The notes: a model not told the origin generated them from the sequence alone. 64,000 bases of DNA from Flavobacterium psychrotolerans (GCF_003097635.1 NZ_QCZI01000002.1:1-64000); one strand, 5' to 3'. Shown: positions 25,808 through 34,921, counted from the first letter of the stretch. Program-made: numbers and translations.

Positions 25808-26692
25808 ATGAAAGTAGCCATCTACGGGCAATATTACCGGAATAGCACAGAATCAATAATCAATGATATTTTTGTCTTTTTCAACAAGAATAATGTTGAA
25901 ATGGTTATCGAAGAAGTATTTTCGGAAATGTTATACGAGAAAAAAATCATTAAAAAAGAATACAAAACTTTTAACTCGCATACGGAATTAGATGCTACTT
26001 TTGACATGTTCATAAGCATTGGCGGTGACGGAACCATATTAAGGGCTGCCACCCTAGTCCGAAAATCGGAAATCCCTATTCTAGGCATTAACGCAGGCAG
26101 GCTGGGTTTTCTAGCATCGATACAAAAAGAAAATATTGAAGCTTTTTTACAGCTTGTGATTGAAAAAAAGTACACCATTTCGCCCAGAACTCTTTTATCT
26201 TTGAATTGTAGTCCAAAAAACGAGGCCATTCAAGATATCAATTTTGCTATGAATGAAATTACGGTAAGCCGAAAAGATACCGCTTCGATGATTACTATTG
26301 AAACCTATTTGAATGGCGAATATTTGAACTCCTATTGGGCTGATGGATTAATTATTGCCACACCGACCGGATCTACCGGCTATTCAATGAGTTGTGGTGG
26401 TCCAATTTTAATTCCTGAAGTAAAAAGCCTGGTAATTACACCCATTGCCCCACACAATTTAAACGCAAGACCTTTAGTCATACCAGACAAAACCGAAATT
26501 CGCCTTAAGGTTTCTGGAAGAGAAGAAAACTATCTCGTTTCGTTAGATTCTAGAATTGCATCGGTAAAAAACGAATCGGTGCTAATTATCAAAAAAACTC
26601 CCTTTAAAATCAACATGGTGGAAATTCCCGAGGAAACCTTCCTTAAAACGCTTCGAAACAAACTACTTTGGGGAGAAGACAAAAGAAATTAA
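25808..26692 (+). CDS. nadK: NAD kinase
   Basis: NadK phosphorylates NAD to NADP. The 294-residue protein contains GGDGT (72-76), NAGRLGFLA, the NAD-binding NEITVSRKD and the family loop DGLIIATPTGSTGYSMSCGGP. The MKVAIYGQ start at 25808 is chosen because it matches the usual start of this family; an ATG at 25766 would add 14 residues. It follows the CBS-domain gene and starts a long plus-strand run towards the envelope genes. Confidence 0.95.
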   Translation: MKVAIYGQYYRNSTESIINDIFVFFNKNNVEMVIEEVFSEMLYEKKIIKKEYKTFNSHTELDATFDMFISIGGDGTILRAATLVRKSEIPILGINAGRLGFLASIQKENIEAFLQLVIEKKYTISPRTLLSLNCSPKNEAIQDINFAMNEITVSRKDTASMITIETYLNGEYLNSYWADGLIIATPTGSTGYSMSCGGPILIPEVKSLVITPIAPHNLNARPLVIPDKTEIRLKVSGREENYLVSLDSRIASVKNESVLIIKKTPFKINMVEIPEETFLKTLRNKLLWGEDKRN

Positions 26693-26837
26693 GTTTATTT
26701 CAATCTGTTTTTATACTACAACCCATCCATTATCGTTTCCCTACTAAGCCTTTACTCAATGATTGGTTTTTATTAACCCAAACAATAATAATTTAACACA
26801 AATACTAATTTGATAGCCATATAGTATTCATAATTAT

Positions 26838-26845
26838 TATATTTG
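26838..26845 (+). promoter_or_regulatory. -7 box for the DUF6089-uppS-bamA run
   Basis: TATATTTG lies 21 bases before the ATG at 26867. A TTTG at 26809-26812 is 25 bases upstream, slightly long for a -33 element. Confidence 0.45.
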
Positions 26846-26866
26846 CAAGCTATTGTTAAAAAAACA

Positions 26867-27550
26867 ATGAATAGACTTTTTATTTTTTTATTTTTATTTT
26901 TTGGTCTTACGACAACAAAAGCACAAATCCATGAAATTGGAGTGTTCTTAGGAGGGAGCAATTATATTGGAGAAATTGGAAAAACGGATTATATAGCTCC
27001 AAACCAAGCTGCTTTTGGTATTTTGTATAAATGGAATAAAAGTCCGAGACATTCTTGGAGATTTTCCTATACAATGTCTAAAATAATTTCTGATGATAAA
27101 AATGCTACCGATCCCGCAAGAAAACAAAGAGGGTATGAATTTGAAAACAGCATAAAAGAAGTGGCAGCTGGTCTTGAATTTAATTTTTTCGATTTCAATT
27201 TGCATGATTCAAAACCAAAATTAACACCCTATGTATATTCTGGATTAAGCTACACTCGTTATGACGGTCTATATTTTGTTAATGGAAAAGCCGAAATTGA
27301 TGAAACTCACGGAACACTTGCCATTCCGATGATATTGGGTATAAAAACCAGATTAGCAGGACACCTTATACTGGGACTTGAAGCTGGGGCAAGATATAGT
27401 TTTAAAGATGATTTAGACGGGAGCAATCCAACGAATACAAATTTAGAAAATTTAAAATTTGGAAATATAAACAGTAAGGATTGGTATGTTTTTACTGGAT
27501 TTACATTAACCTATACTTTTGGAAACAAACCTTGTTATTGTGCAGATTAG
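26867..27550 (+). CDS. DUF6089 outer-membrane beta-barrel protein
   Basis: The 227-residue protein has a signal peptide (MNRLFIFLFLFFGLTTTKA). A small beta-barrel follows, beginning QIHEIGVFLGGSNYIGEIG and containing alternating aromatic strands such as PYVYSGLSYTRYDG and GLEAGARYSF. It ends in TYTFGNKPCYCAD. This matches DUF6089, a Bacteroidetes family found next to uppS and bamA. A part in outer-membrane assembly is suggested only by that neighbourhood. It is 3 bases from uppS. The start at 26867 is used because the longer frame begins with TTG inside the promoter box. Confidence 0.87.
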   Translation: MNRLFIFLFLFFGLTTTKAQIHEIGVFLGGSNYIGEIGKTDYIAPNQAAFGILYKWNKSPRHSWRFSYTMSKIISDDKNATDPARKQRGYEFENSIKEVAAGLEFNFFDFNLHDSKPKLTPYVYSGLSYTRYDGLYFVNGKAEIDETHGTLAIPMILGIKTRLAGHLILGLEAGARYSFKDDLDGSNPTNTNLENLKFGNINSKDWYVFTGFTLTYTFGNKPCYCAD

Positions 27551-27553
27551 ATT

Positions 27554-28294
27554 ATGAGCTTATTAGACAGTATAAATAAAGAAAATTTACCTAAACATCT
27601 TGCCATCATTATGGATGGCAATGGTCGTTGGGCCAAGCAAAAAGGATTTTTAAGGGTTTTCGGTCACGAAAACGGCACCAAATCCGTAAGGCATATTGTG
27701 GAAACCTGTGCCAAACTGGGCATTGAAAACCTAACACTGTACACGTTTTCTTCAGAAAATTGGAACAGACCAAAATTAGAAGTGAATGCGTTAATGAAAA
27801 TATTAATCAATTCACTAAGAAAGGAACTTAAGACCCTTGTTGACAACAACATAAAATTAAATTCCATTGGAAATCTTGATTTGTTGCCAAAATCAGCACA
27901 AAAAGAGCTTAAAGATGTAATTGACAAAACGGCAAACAATTCTAAAATGGTGCTGACTTTGGCTTTAAGTTATGGATCGCGAGAAGAACTTGTGAATGTG
28001 GTTAAAAGCATCAGTGATAAAGTTAAAAATAATATAATTTCAATAGACGCTATTGACGAATCAATTATTAATGAGCATCTTTACACGCAAAATTTGCCAG
28101 ACGTAGATTTATTAATAAGAACCAGCGGTGAGCATAGAATAAGTAATTTTTTGTTGTGGCAAATTGCCTATGCCGAATTATATTTTACCGATGTTTTATG
28201 GCCAGACTTTAAAGACGAGAATTTGTATGAGGCTATTATCAGTTATCAAAAAAGAGAACGTAGATTTGGAAAAACAAGTGAACAAATTAAATAA
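27554..28294 (+). CDS. uppS: Undecaprenyl (isoprenyl) diphosphate synthase
   Basis: UppS makes the C55 carrier lipid for peptidoglycan and surface glycans by cis-prenyl chain elongation. The 246 residues have the catalytic Asp21 in IIMDGNGRWA, YTFSSENWNRP, ALSYGSREEL and the C-terminal LLIRTSGEHRISNFLLWQ...TDVLWPDF. The gene lies between the DUF6089 gene (3-base gap) and bamA, whose reading frame overlaps its 3' end, so translation is probably coupled. Confidence 0.96.
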   Translation: MSLLDSINKENLPKHLAIIMDGNGRWAKQKGFLRVFGHENGTKSVRHIVETCAKLGIENLTLYTFSSENWNRPKLEVNALMKILINSLRKELKTLVDNNIKLNSIGNLDLLPKSAQKELKDVIDKTANNSKMVLTLALSYGSREELVNVVKSISDKVKNNIISIDAIDESIINEHLYTQNLPDVDLLIRTSGEHRISNFLLWQIAYAELYFTDVLWPDFKDENLYEAIISYQKRERRFGKTSEQIK

Positions 28295-30935
28295 TTTTTT
28301 AGTGTTACATAAAAGCATCAAATTAGTCTTAACAATAGTATTTTTCGGAACCATCTCACAACTCAAGGCACAAGACAGAGTGCCATTTGACCAAGGTAAA
28401 AAATACATTCTTGCCAATGTAAAAGTTACCGGTAAAATTAGTTACAATGAACAAACCGTAGTAACCTTTGCGGGACTGGAAAAAGGCCAAGAGGTTACCA
28501 TTCCTGGAGAAGAAATAAGTAATGCCGTTAAAAAACTTGGTAAATTAGGGCTTTTTAGCGACATCGATTTTTACATCAACAAAACCGAAGGAGACAGCAT
28601 CTTTCTGGAGCTAAACATTAATGAACTGCCAAAATTAAGTGAAGTTAAATTTGTAGGCATAAAGAAAAACAAAACCGAACCTCTGATAAAAGACAACGGT
28701 TTAACCAAAGGCAAAATAGTAAATGAGAATTTAGTTACCACTACCAAAAACTACATCGAAAACAAATACAAAAAAGACGGTTTTTACAACACCAAAGTGA
28801 CAATAAACACAATTGCCGATACTACTGAGGGCAATAATGTAAAAATGCTTGTTAAAATTGACAAAGGCGAAAAGATAAAAATAAAAGAAATTGTATTTCA
28901 CGGCAACGAAAAGTTTACAGACGCTAAACTTCGTGGCGCGATGAAAGACACAAAACAAATCAACCGTCTTAGAATTTTAAAATCTTCAAAATTTATCAGC
29001 GCCAAATACAAAGAAGATTTAGTCAAAATTATTGACAAATACAAAGAGAAGGGGTACCGAGATGCACGTATTGTTTCTGACAGCGTGACTTATCTTAAAG
29101 AACAAGATAAATTAGCCATAGCTATTACTGTTGAAGAAGGCCATAAATACTATTTTGGAAACATTAAGTTTCTGGGGAATACCATTTATTCGGATCAGGG
29201 TTTAAGCAGAATGTTGGGTATCAAAAAAGGAGACGTTTACAACGGGGTTCTGCTTGAAAAACGAATTGCCGACAAATCCAAACCAGACGGAGAAGACATT
29301 ACCAATTTATACCAAAACAATGGGTATTTGTTTTCAAACATCAATGCCGTTGAGGTAAAAACAGCCAATGACACGATTGATTTTGAAATTAGAGTCACTG
29401 AAGGACCATTAGCCTATTTCAACAAAATAACGGTAGTTGGAAATGACAAAACCAATGACAAAGTGATTTACCGTGAATTGAGAACAAAACCAGGCCAAAA
29501 ATACAGCAAAGAAGAATTAGTAAGAACCATTCGGGAAATTGGACAACTGGGCTTTTTTGACCCTGAAGCTATTGACCCAAAATTCAAAAATGTTGATGCT
29601 GGTGCCGGAACAGTTGATATCGAATACAATCTTGTCGAAAAAGGCTCTAGCCAAATTGAACTTCAAGGGGGTTATGGCGGGGGTGGTTTCATTGGAACTT
29701 TAGGATTATCATTTAATAATTTTTCCGTTAGAAATTTGTTTAATAAAGAAGCCTACAAGCCACTTCCTATGGGAGATGGTCAAAAAGTAGCCCTTCGTTT
29801 GCAAGGAAGTACTTATTTCCAAACTTACAGTTTATCCTTTTCTGAACCTTGGTTTGGAGGAAAAAAACCAGTGCAATTTAGCTCCTCTTTTGCTTACAGT
29901 AAACAATTTGCCGGAAGTCAGTTTAGCTATGGCGTAGATAAAAGCAAAAGTTTTAATATCATTTCACTCTCTGCGGGTATAGCAAAAAGGTTAAGTGTCC
30001 CTGATGATTTTTTCGTTTTATCTCAATCGGTTGCTTTCCAATTTTATGATTTAAACAATTATAATACCGGATTATTCAGAAACTTCAGTAACGGATCGTC
30101 AAGAAACTTATCCTATACTGTAGGACTAACCAGAAATAATAAAGGGGTTAATCCTATTTTTCCAACCTATGGCTCCGAATTTAGTGTTATGGGTAAATTT
30201 ACTTTGCCTTATTCTTTGTTTAATGGCATTGATTATGCCGATTTAAAAAATCAGGCAGAATATAAAAAACGAAATAATGGAACTACTGCAATTTCAGGAT
30301 CAAATGGAGATATTCAACCTGGCGAATATTATAATGATGCTGGACAAAAGGTAGAAACCTACCAAGAAGCAGGAATCGATCAGGGAAAAATAGACCAGAA
30401 AAAATTCAATTGGCTCGAATACTATAAAATAAAATTCAAAGCAGATTGGTTTACTAAAATTTATGGTAAATTAGTACTGCGTTCTTTGGGTGAATTCGGG
30501 TATCTGGGAACCTATAATAAAGATAGGGGAATGGTTCCATTTGAAAGATTTTATGTTGGTGGAGATGGATTAGCTAATTATGCTCAAGACGGACGGGAAA
30601 CCATTCAGTTGAGAGGTTACCCTAACAATTCATTATCTTCAAATGTAGGAGGTACCATCTATAACAAATTTTCTTTAGAGATGCGATATCCAATAACATT
30701 AAAATCGGCTGCCTCTATCTACGTATTATCCTTTCTTGAAGCAGGACAAGCATACGATACTTTTAGGCAATACAATCCGTTTGCTTTAAAACGTTCGGCT
30801 GGAGCCGGTTTAAGAATTTTCATGCCTGCGTTTGGATTGTTAGGTATTGATTTTGGCTATGGTTTTGACGCGCTAACCGGAGAATCTAAGGCACATGGAA
30901 TGGAAACTCATTTTATAATTGGCCAACAATTTTAA
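28266..30935 (+). CDS. bamA: Outer membrane assembly factor BamA
   Basis: BamA inserts beta-barrel proteins into the outer membrane. After a signal peptide (IVFFGTISQLKA|QD) come five POTRA repeats (to about residue 430), marked by FVGIKKNKTEPLIK, IVFHGNEKFTDAKL, IKFLGNTIYSD and ITVVGNDKTNDKVIYREL. A 16-strand barrel follows with YSLSFSEPWFGG, RGY in QLRGYPNN (the VRGF-type loop) and a terminal Phe. The start is uncertain. TTG at 28266 (or GTG at 28278) gives a normal signal peptide and overlaps uppS; ATG at 28227 gives an overlong N-terminus. Confidence 0.94.
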   Translation: MEKQVNKLNNFLVLHKSIKLVLTIVFFGTISQLKAQDRVPFDQGKKYILANVKVTGKISYNEQTVVTFAGLEKGQEVTIPGEEISNAVKKLGKLGLFSDIDFYINKTEGDSIFLELNINELPKLSEVKFVGIKKNKTEPLIKDNGLTKGKIVNENLVTTTKNYIENKYKKDGFYNTKVTINTIADTTEGNNVKMLVKIDKGEKIKIKEIVFHGNEKFTDAKLRGAMKDTKQINRLRILKSSKFISAKYKEDLVKIIDKYKEKGYRDARIVSDSVTYLKEQDKLAIAITVEEGHKYYFGNIKFLGNTIYSDQGLSRMLGIKKGDVYNGVLLEKRIADKSKPDGEDITNLYQNNGYLFSNINAVEVKTANDTIDFEIRVTEGPLAYFNKITVVGNDKTNDKVIYRELRTKPGQKYSKEELVRTIREIGQLGFFDPEAIDPKFKNVDAGAGTVDIEYNLVEKGSSQIELQGGYGGGGFIGTLGLSFNNFSVRNLFNKEAYKPLPMGDGQKVALRLQGSTYFQTYSLSFSEPWFGGKKPVQFSSSFAYSKQFAGSQFSYGVDKSKSFNIISLSAGIAKRLSVPDDFFVLSQSVAFQFYDLNNYNTGLFRNFSNGSSRNLSYTVGLTRNNKGVNPIFPTYGSEFSVMGKFTLPYSLFNGIDYADLKNQAEYKKRNNGTTAISGSNGDIQPGEYYNDAGQKVETYQEAGIDQGKIDQKKFNWLEYYKIKFKADWFTKIYGKLVLRSLGEFGYLGTYNKDRGMVPFERFYVGGDGLANYAQDGRETIQLRGYPNNSLSSNVGGTIYNKFSLEMRYPITLKSAASIYVLSFLEAGQAYDTFRQYNPFALKRSAGAGLRIFMPAFGLLGIDFGYGFDALTGESKAHGMETHFIIGQQF

Positions 30936-30950
30936 AAATAACTATATTTG
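30919..30950 (+). promoter_or_regulatory. Promoter of the skp/ompH pair
   Basis: A -33 TTG (30919-30921) and an exact -7 box TATATTTG (30943-30950) are 21 bases apart, within the Bacteroidetes sigma-A range. The site lies across the bamA stop codon, 29 bases before the first ompH. Confidence 0.6.
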
Positions 30951-30979
30951 GCACGGTATTTTCTAATAAAATTTAGGTT

Positions 30980-31975
30980 ATGAGAAAACATATTTTATTG
31001 CTGATTTTAATCATGGCTGCATCAACAACGGTTCATGCACAGTCTAGAGGAGTTAAAATAGGCTATATCGACATGGAATATATTTTGCAAAATGTTCCTG
31101 ATTACATGGAAGCAAAAAACCAGTTAGAACAAAAAGCGCAAAAGTGGAAACAAGAAGTAGAAGCTAAGAAAAATGTAGTCACAAATCTTAAAGAGGCCTT
31201 AAAGGCAGAAAAAGTTTTACTGACTAAGGAATTAATCCAAGAAAGAGAAGAAGAAATTACTTTTCAGGAAACGGAATTGTTAGATTATCAGCAAAAAAGA
31301 TTTGGCCCAAATGGAGATTTAGCCATTCAAAAAGCAGTTCTTGCACAGCCCATTCAAGACCAAGTTTTTACAGCTACGCAAGATATAGCCGAAGCGAAGA
31401 AATATGATTTTATTTTTGACAAATCGTCCGACTTGACCATGTTATTCGCGGCTAAACGATTTGACATCAGTGACCAAGTGATCCGGGTAATTACAAGAAG
31501 TACTAAGAGGAATCAGCTTAATGCAAAACAACTCAAAGAAGAAGAAGCAAAACAGGCGAAAGAAGACATGGCAGACGATGCTCCCGCTTCAGACGAAAAA
31601 CAAAAAAGTCTTGACAACAAAAAAGCAACTAGAGAAAAAATAATTGCCGACAAAAAATTAGCAGCTGAAGAAAAGAGAAAGGCTGCTGAGGAACAAAGAA
31701 AACAATTATTGGCAGAAAAGGAAGCTAAGAAAAAAGGGGTAGAAGTTCCTGCAAAAACAGAAACACTCAAAACTACTGATAAAACTGACACCATTTCGCC
31801 AGAAAGCCAAACCAAAAAAGCTATAGATGGTACTGAGGTTGATTCGAAACAAAAAGCTGCCACAGAAAGAGAAAGAATTCTTGCAGAACGCAAAAAAGCA
31901 TTAGAAGATAGAAAGAAAAAAGCACTGGAAGATAGAGAAGCTGCAAAAAAAGCAAAAGAAGAAAAAGCAAAATAA
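30980..31975 (+). CDS. OmpH/Skp-family periplasmic chaperone with long charged tail
   Basis: Skp binds unfolded outer-membrane proteins in the periplasm and hands them to BamA. Residues 1-20 are a signal peptide (ending HAQ). The OmpH core spans about 24-175: IGYIDMEYILQNVPDY, a coiled-coil tentacle, and a terminal IFDKSSDLTMLF strand. The remaining 150 residues are a Lys/Glu/Ala-rich helix, with KKALEDRKKKALEDRE near the end, that is absent from E. coli Skp. It is the first of two paralogs after bamA, and a promoter lies just upstream. Confidence 0.9.
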   Translation: MRKHILLLILIMAASTTVHAQSRGVKIGYIDMEYILQNVPDYMEAKNQLEQKAQKWKQEVEAKKNVVTNLKEALKAEKVLLTKELIQEREEEITFQETELLDYQQKRFGPNGDLAIQKAVLAQPIQDQVFTATQDIAEAKKYDFIFDKSSDLTMLFAAKRFDISDQVIRVITRSTKRNQLNAKQLKEEEAKQAKEDMADDAPASDEKQKSLDNKKATREKIIADKKLAAEEKRKAAEEQRKQLLAEKEAKKKGVEVPAKTETLKTTDKTDTISPESQTKKAIDGTEVDSKQKAATERERILAERKKALEDRKKKALEDREAAKKAKEEKAK

Positions 31976-32002
31976 AACAATAATTAATTAATATTTAAAA
32001 CG

Positions 32003-32503
32003 ATGAAACAAATCAAAACTTTATTGATAGCAGCCGTAATATTCCTAAGTGGCAACCAGGCTATAAATGCACAATCTAAAACAGCTCATGTTGATGTTAG
32101 TGAAATAATGTCAAAAATGCCTGCAATGTTGGAAGCTCAAAAACAATTAGAAAAGCTGAGCGGTACTTATGACACAGAGTATAAAGGAATGGTTGAAGAA
32201 TACCAAAACAAATTAAAAAAATACGAGCAAGAGGCTTCAACAGTTACAGAGGCCGTCAATGACACAAGATCTAAAGAAGTTCAGGACATGCAAAAAAGAA
32301 TTGTAGATTATAGAGACAATGCGCAAAAAGAATTGCAACAAAAAGAATCTGAAATTGTAAAACCTATCATGGAAAAAGTGAAAGTTTCAATTGCAAAAGT
32401 AGGTAAAGCTAAAGGCTTTCAATATGTTTTAAATTCTGAAGGGTTACTTTTGGCAGATGGTCCAAACTTAACTGCTGATGTAAAAAAAGATTTGGGATTT
32501 TAG
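32003..32503 (+). CDS. OmpH/Skp-family periplasmic chaperone, short form
   Basis: The 166-residue paralog has a signal peptide (ending INAQ). A standard Skp fold follows: AHVDVSEIMSKMPAM, a long coiled coil at about 55-120, and the closing strand FQYVLNSEGLLLADG. It lacks the charged tail of the gene before it. The pair bamA-skp-skp is a conserved unit for outer-membrane protein assembly. A strong terminator follows within 30 bases. Confidence 0.92.
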   Translation: MKQIKTLLIAAVIFLSGNQAINAQSKTAHVDVSEIMSKMPAMLEAQKQLEKLSGTYDTEYKGMVEEYQNKLKKYEQEASTVTEAVNDTRSKEVQDMQKRIVDYRDNAQKELQQKESEIVKPIMEKVKVSIAKVGKAKGFQYVLNSEGLLLADGPNLTADVKKDLGF

Positions 32504-32530
32504 TCTAAACTCCTTTTTAATAAAATAGAG

Positions 32531-32570
32531 AAACTGCTCATTCGAAATTTCGAAATTGAGCAGTTTTTTT
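32531..32570 (+). terminator. Terminator after the skp pair
   Basis: AAACTGCTCA (32531-32540) pairs with TGAGCAGTTT (32557-32566). The loop contains its own palindrome TTCGAAATTTCGAA, and a T run follows. Confidence 0.9.
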
Positions 32571-32578
32571 TATATTTG
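32571..32578 (+). promoter_or_regulatory. -7 box immediately before murI
   Basis: TATATTTG directly follows the terminator and ends 4 bases before the murI ATG. Transcription would then begin at or next to the start codon, giving a leaderless message. No clean -33 TTG is seen at the normal distance. Confidence 0.4.
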
Positions 32579-32582
32579 ATTC

Positions 32583-33359
32583 ATGATTAACAATCAACCC
32601 ATAGGTCTTTTTGATTCAGGAATTGGAGGGACGTCCATTTGGTCAGCCATACATGAACTTCTCCCAAATGAAGACACCATTTATCTAGCTGACAGTAAAA
32701 ATGCCCCCTACGGGAAAAAATCAAAACGAGAAATCATTGCATTAAGCATTAAAAACACGGAAATTCTTTTGGAGATGAATGCCAAGCTTATTGTGGTAGC
32801 TTGCAATACTGCAACAACAAATGCCATAAAAGAGTTAAGATCTATGTATCAAGTGCCTATTATAGGGATAGAGCCCGCAATAAAACCAGCAGCATTAAAT
32901 TCAAAGACCCAAACCATAGGCGTTTTAGCAACAAAGGGGACTTTGAGCAGCGAGCTTTTTAATAAAACCGTAGAAATATACCAAGACACTAAAATTGTGG
33001 AACAAATAGGTCATGGCTTGGTGGAACTGATTGAAAATGGGGAAATCAACTCTTCAGAAATGACCCTATTGCTTCACTCCTATCTTCAACCTATGATGGA
33101 GGCTAATATTGATTATTTGGTTTTAGGCTGTAGCCATTATCCGTATTTGATTCCTCAAATAAAAAAAATACTTCCAAATCATATAAAAATAATAGATTCT
33201 GGGGAAGCAGTAGCTAGGCAATCTCAAAAAATAATACAAGAAAAAATTGGCGAGCATGCTCCGGGGAAAGGCAAGGCTATTTTCTATACAAATGGAAACC
33301 CTAAAGTCCTTAGCGGAATTTTAAAAAACGAATATGAAGTGATTAAAAAAGATTTTTAG
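32583..33359 (+). CDS. murI: Glutamate racemase
   Basis: MurI converts L-glutamate to D-glutamate for peptidoglycan. The 258-residue protein has the acid-base pair Cys74 (VVACNTATTNA) and Cys183 (VLGCSHYPYL). It also has GLFDSGIGGTSI at the start (Asp11, Ser12) and LADSKNAPYGKK. The ATG at 32583 is the only reasonable start and lies almost on the -7 box. It converges with the carbonic-anhydrase-like gene, with four bases between them. Confidence 0.96.
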   Translation: MINNQPIGLFDSGIGGTSIWSAIHELLPNEDTIYLADSKNAPYGKKSKREIIALSIKNTEILLEMNAKLIVVACNTATTNAIKELRSMYQVPIIGIEPAIKPAALNSKTQTIGVLATKGTLSSELFNKTVEIYQDTKIVEQIGHGLVELIENGEINSSEMTLLLHSYLQPMMEANIDYLVLGCSHYPYLIPQIKKILPNHIKIIDSGEAVARQSQKIIQEKIGEHAPGKGKAIFYTNGNPKVLSGILKNEYEVIKKDF

Positions 33360-33363
33360 AAAC

Positions 33364-33879
33364 TTATTCCTCTTTAAACCAACTTGAATACATTACGTAA
33401 TTGTTAGAAATGCGTTCGATTTCTCCTGCAAAATCAGATTGGTCAATATCTTTAACTTTCTTTGCCGGAACTCCCGCCCAAATACTTCCAGACTTAACCA
33501 CGGTATTTTGAGTAACCACTGCGCCGGCAGCAATTATCGAATTGCTTTCAACAACACAATTATCCATAATAATAGCTCCCATACCTATCAACACATTGTC
33601 ATGAACGGTGCAGCCATGAACAATCGCATTATGGCCAATAGAAACATTGTTTCCTATATGGGTAGCATGTTTTTGGTACGTGCAATGGATTATAGCACCG
33701 TCTTGAATGTTGACTTTATTCCCAATCATTACGGTGTTAACATCTCCTCTTATGACTGCATTAAACCAAACACTACAAGAGTGCCCAAATGTGACCTCAC
33801 CTACAATTGTGGCATTTTCTGCAACATAGCAATCCTTTGGAATAGACGGGGTTTTACCATTAACCGATTTTATCAACAT
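33364..33879 (-). CDS. Gamma-carbonic-anhydrase-like hexapeptide protein
   Basis: The 171-residue protein is a left-handed beta-helix of hexapeptide repeats (YVAENATIVGEVTFG, VMIGNKVNIQDGAIIH, IGHNAIVHGCTVHDNVLIGMGA). The metal-binding histidines of the gamma class are present in IIHCTYQKHATHIG and HNAIVHG. A C-terminal helix (DQSDFAGEIERISNNYVMYSSWF) completes the YrdA/PaaY-type fold. It is either a zinc carbonic anhydrase or a related metal-binding trimer. The start MLIKSVNGKTPSIP at 33879 is preferred over 33915, because a terminator hairpin lies between them. Confidence 0.88.
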   Translation of the reverse strand: MLIKSVNGKTPSIPKDCYVAENATIVGEVTFGHSCSVWFNAVIRGDVNTVMIGNKVNIQDGAIIHCTYQKHATHIGNNVSIGHNAIVHGCTVHDNVLIGMGAIIMDNCVVESNSIIAAGAVVTQNTVVKSGSIWAGVPAKKVKDIDQSDFAGEIERISNNYVMYSSWFKEE

Positions 33880-33885
33880 AGCTCT

Positions 33886-33913
33886 AAAAAAATAGTCCCG
33901 AATGAATCGGGAC
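33886..33913 (-). terminator. Terminator of the porP/sprF gene
   Basis: On the minus strand GTCCCGA and TCGGGAC pair around a 5-base loop, followed by TATTTTTTT. It separates the PorP/SprF gene from the carbonic-anhydrase-like gene. Confidence 0.85.
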
Positions 33914-33928
33914 ATAATGATATAATTT

Positions 33929-34921
33929 CTAATTAATTGCAGGGCAATTACAGTGGTATTTTTCTTTTTTGCAAAATAAATCCATCCCTAAAGTAATTTG
34001 ATGGTAACCTGCATTATCAAAATTAACAGCTCCTGTTAAATACGAATAGGTGTAGGAGAACATAAAATTTTGATAATTTAACCCTATAATTGGTGTGATA
34101 TACTGAAGTTTTTGTGACTTTACGCTTCCTCCTTCAACATATTCAGCTCCGTCCAAACTCCTTCTATAGGACAATCCACCCCAAAGTTTTCCAAAATCCA
34201 ACGGTTTGTAGAGCTTAAAATTCAAGTCGACTGTTTTTTCTTTGGTTTGACCAATAGATTGAAACATGATCGATGGCTCCATTAGCAAACCGTCTTCCTG
34301 ACCAAAAGTATAACCCGCATTTAATATTATTTTCCTAATGTTATCACTTTCGTATGAAGTGTATAGTTCCCTTCTGGTTTCTATGGCGTTTTTCACTGTA
34401 GCATGAACATAAAAATCCAAGTAGTTGTAAGATGCTCCAATATCTACGTTAAAATAAGAGTCCGTTTGAATGGTACCTGCAACAATCGGGTCAAACCCAA
34501 ACGCCCCCAAAAATTCAGTTTCATCTAATTTACTCTGGACAACACCAACATTCACACCAAAGGACAGTTGATTCAAATCGACATTATCCCTAGAAAACAT
34601 GATATGATGAGCATAGGACAACTTCAATCCTGTTTGAGAATGATATCCATTTCTATCATTATAAGCAATTGCTCCAGCTCCGTCAAAATCGCCAATTCTG
34701 CCATTAAAACTTATCGTTTGTAACGCAGGGGCATCCGTTTGTCCAAACCATTGCTGGCGTGCTGTTAATCGTAATTTAGAACAATTTGCGGCACCTGCCA
34801 TCGAGGGATGTAACAAATAATAATTATCCGATAGGTAATCCGAATAAACTGAAATACCTTCTTGAGAAAATGAAAATTGTGTTGCAAACAGGACAACTAA
34901 AAATACTTTTTTAAAATTCAT
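33929..34921 (-). CDS. PorP/SprF family type IX secretion membrane protein
   Basis: The 330-residue outer-membrane protein has a signal peptide (ending SFSQ) and the PorP/SprF barrel signature: YSDYLSDNYYLLHPSMAGA, RLTARQQWFGQTDAPALQTISF and GVNVGVVQSKLDETEF. It ends YHQITLGMDLFCKKEKYHCNCPAIN (last residues, Cys-rich). Members of this family help secrete or anchor particular T9SS cargo, as SprF does for the adhesin SprB. No large adhesin gene is adjacent, so its partner is not known. Confidence 0.88.
   Translation of the reverse strand: MNFKKVFLVVLFATQFSFSQEGISVYSDYLSDNYYLLHPSMAGAANCSKLRLTARQQWFGQTDAPALQTISFNGRIGDFDGAGAIAYNDRNGYHSQTGLKLSYAHHIMFSRDNVDLNQLSFGVNVGVVQSKLDETEFLGAFGFDPIVAGTIQTDSYFNVDIGASYNYLDFYVHATVKNAIETRRELYTSYESDNIRKIILNAGYTFGQEDGLLMEPSIMFQSIGQTKEKTVDLNFKLYKPLDFGKLWGGLSYRRSLDGAEYVEGGSVKSQKLQYITPIIGLNYQNFMFSYTYSYLTGAVNFDNAGYHQITLGMDLFCKKEKYHCNCPAIN

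Noticed and set aside
31513..31980. 155-codon minus-strand frame opposite the Skp tail
   Set aside because: The frame is rich in Phe, Ser and Leu only because the sense strand is low-complexity Lys/Glu/Ala sequence.
33439..33936. 165-codon plus-strand frame opposite the carbonic-anhydrase-like gene
   Set aside because: It overlaps a well supported hexapeptide-repeat gene and a terminator, and shows no protein-like motifs.
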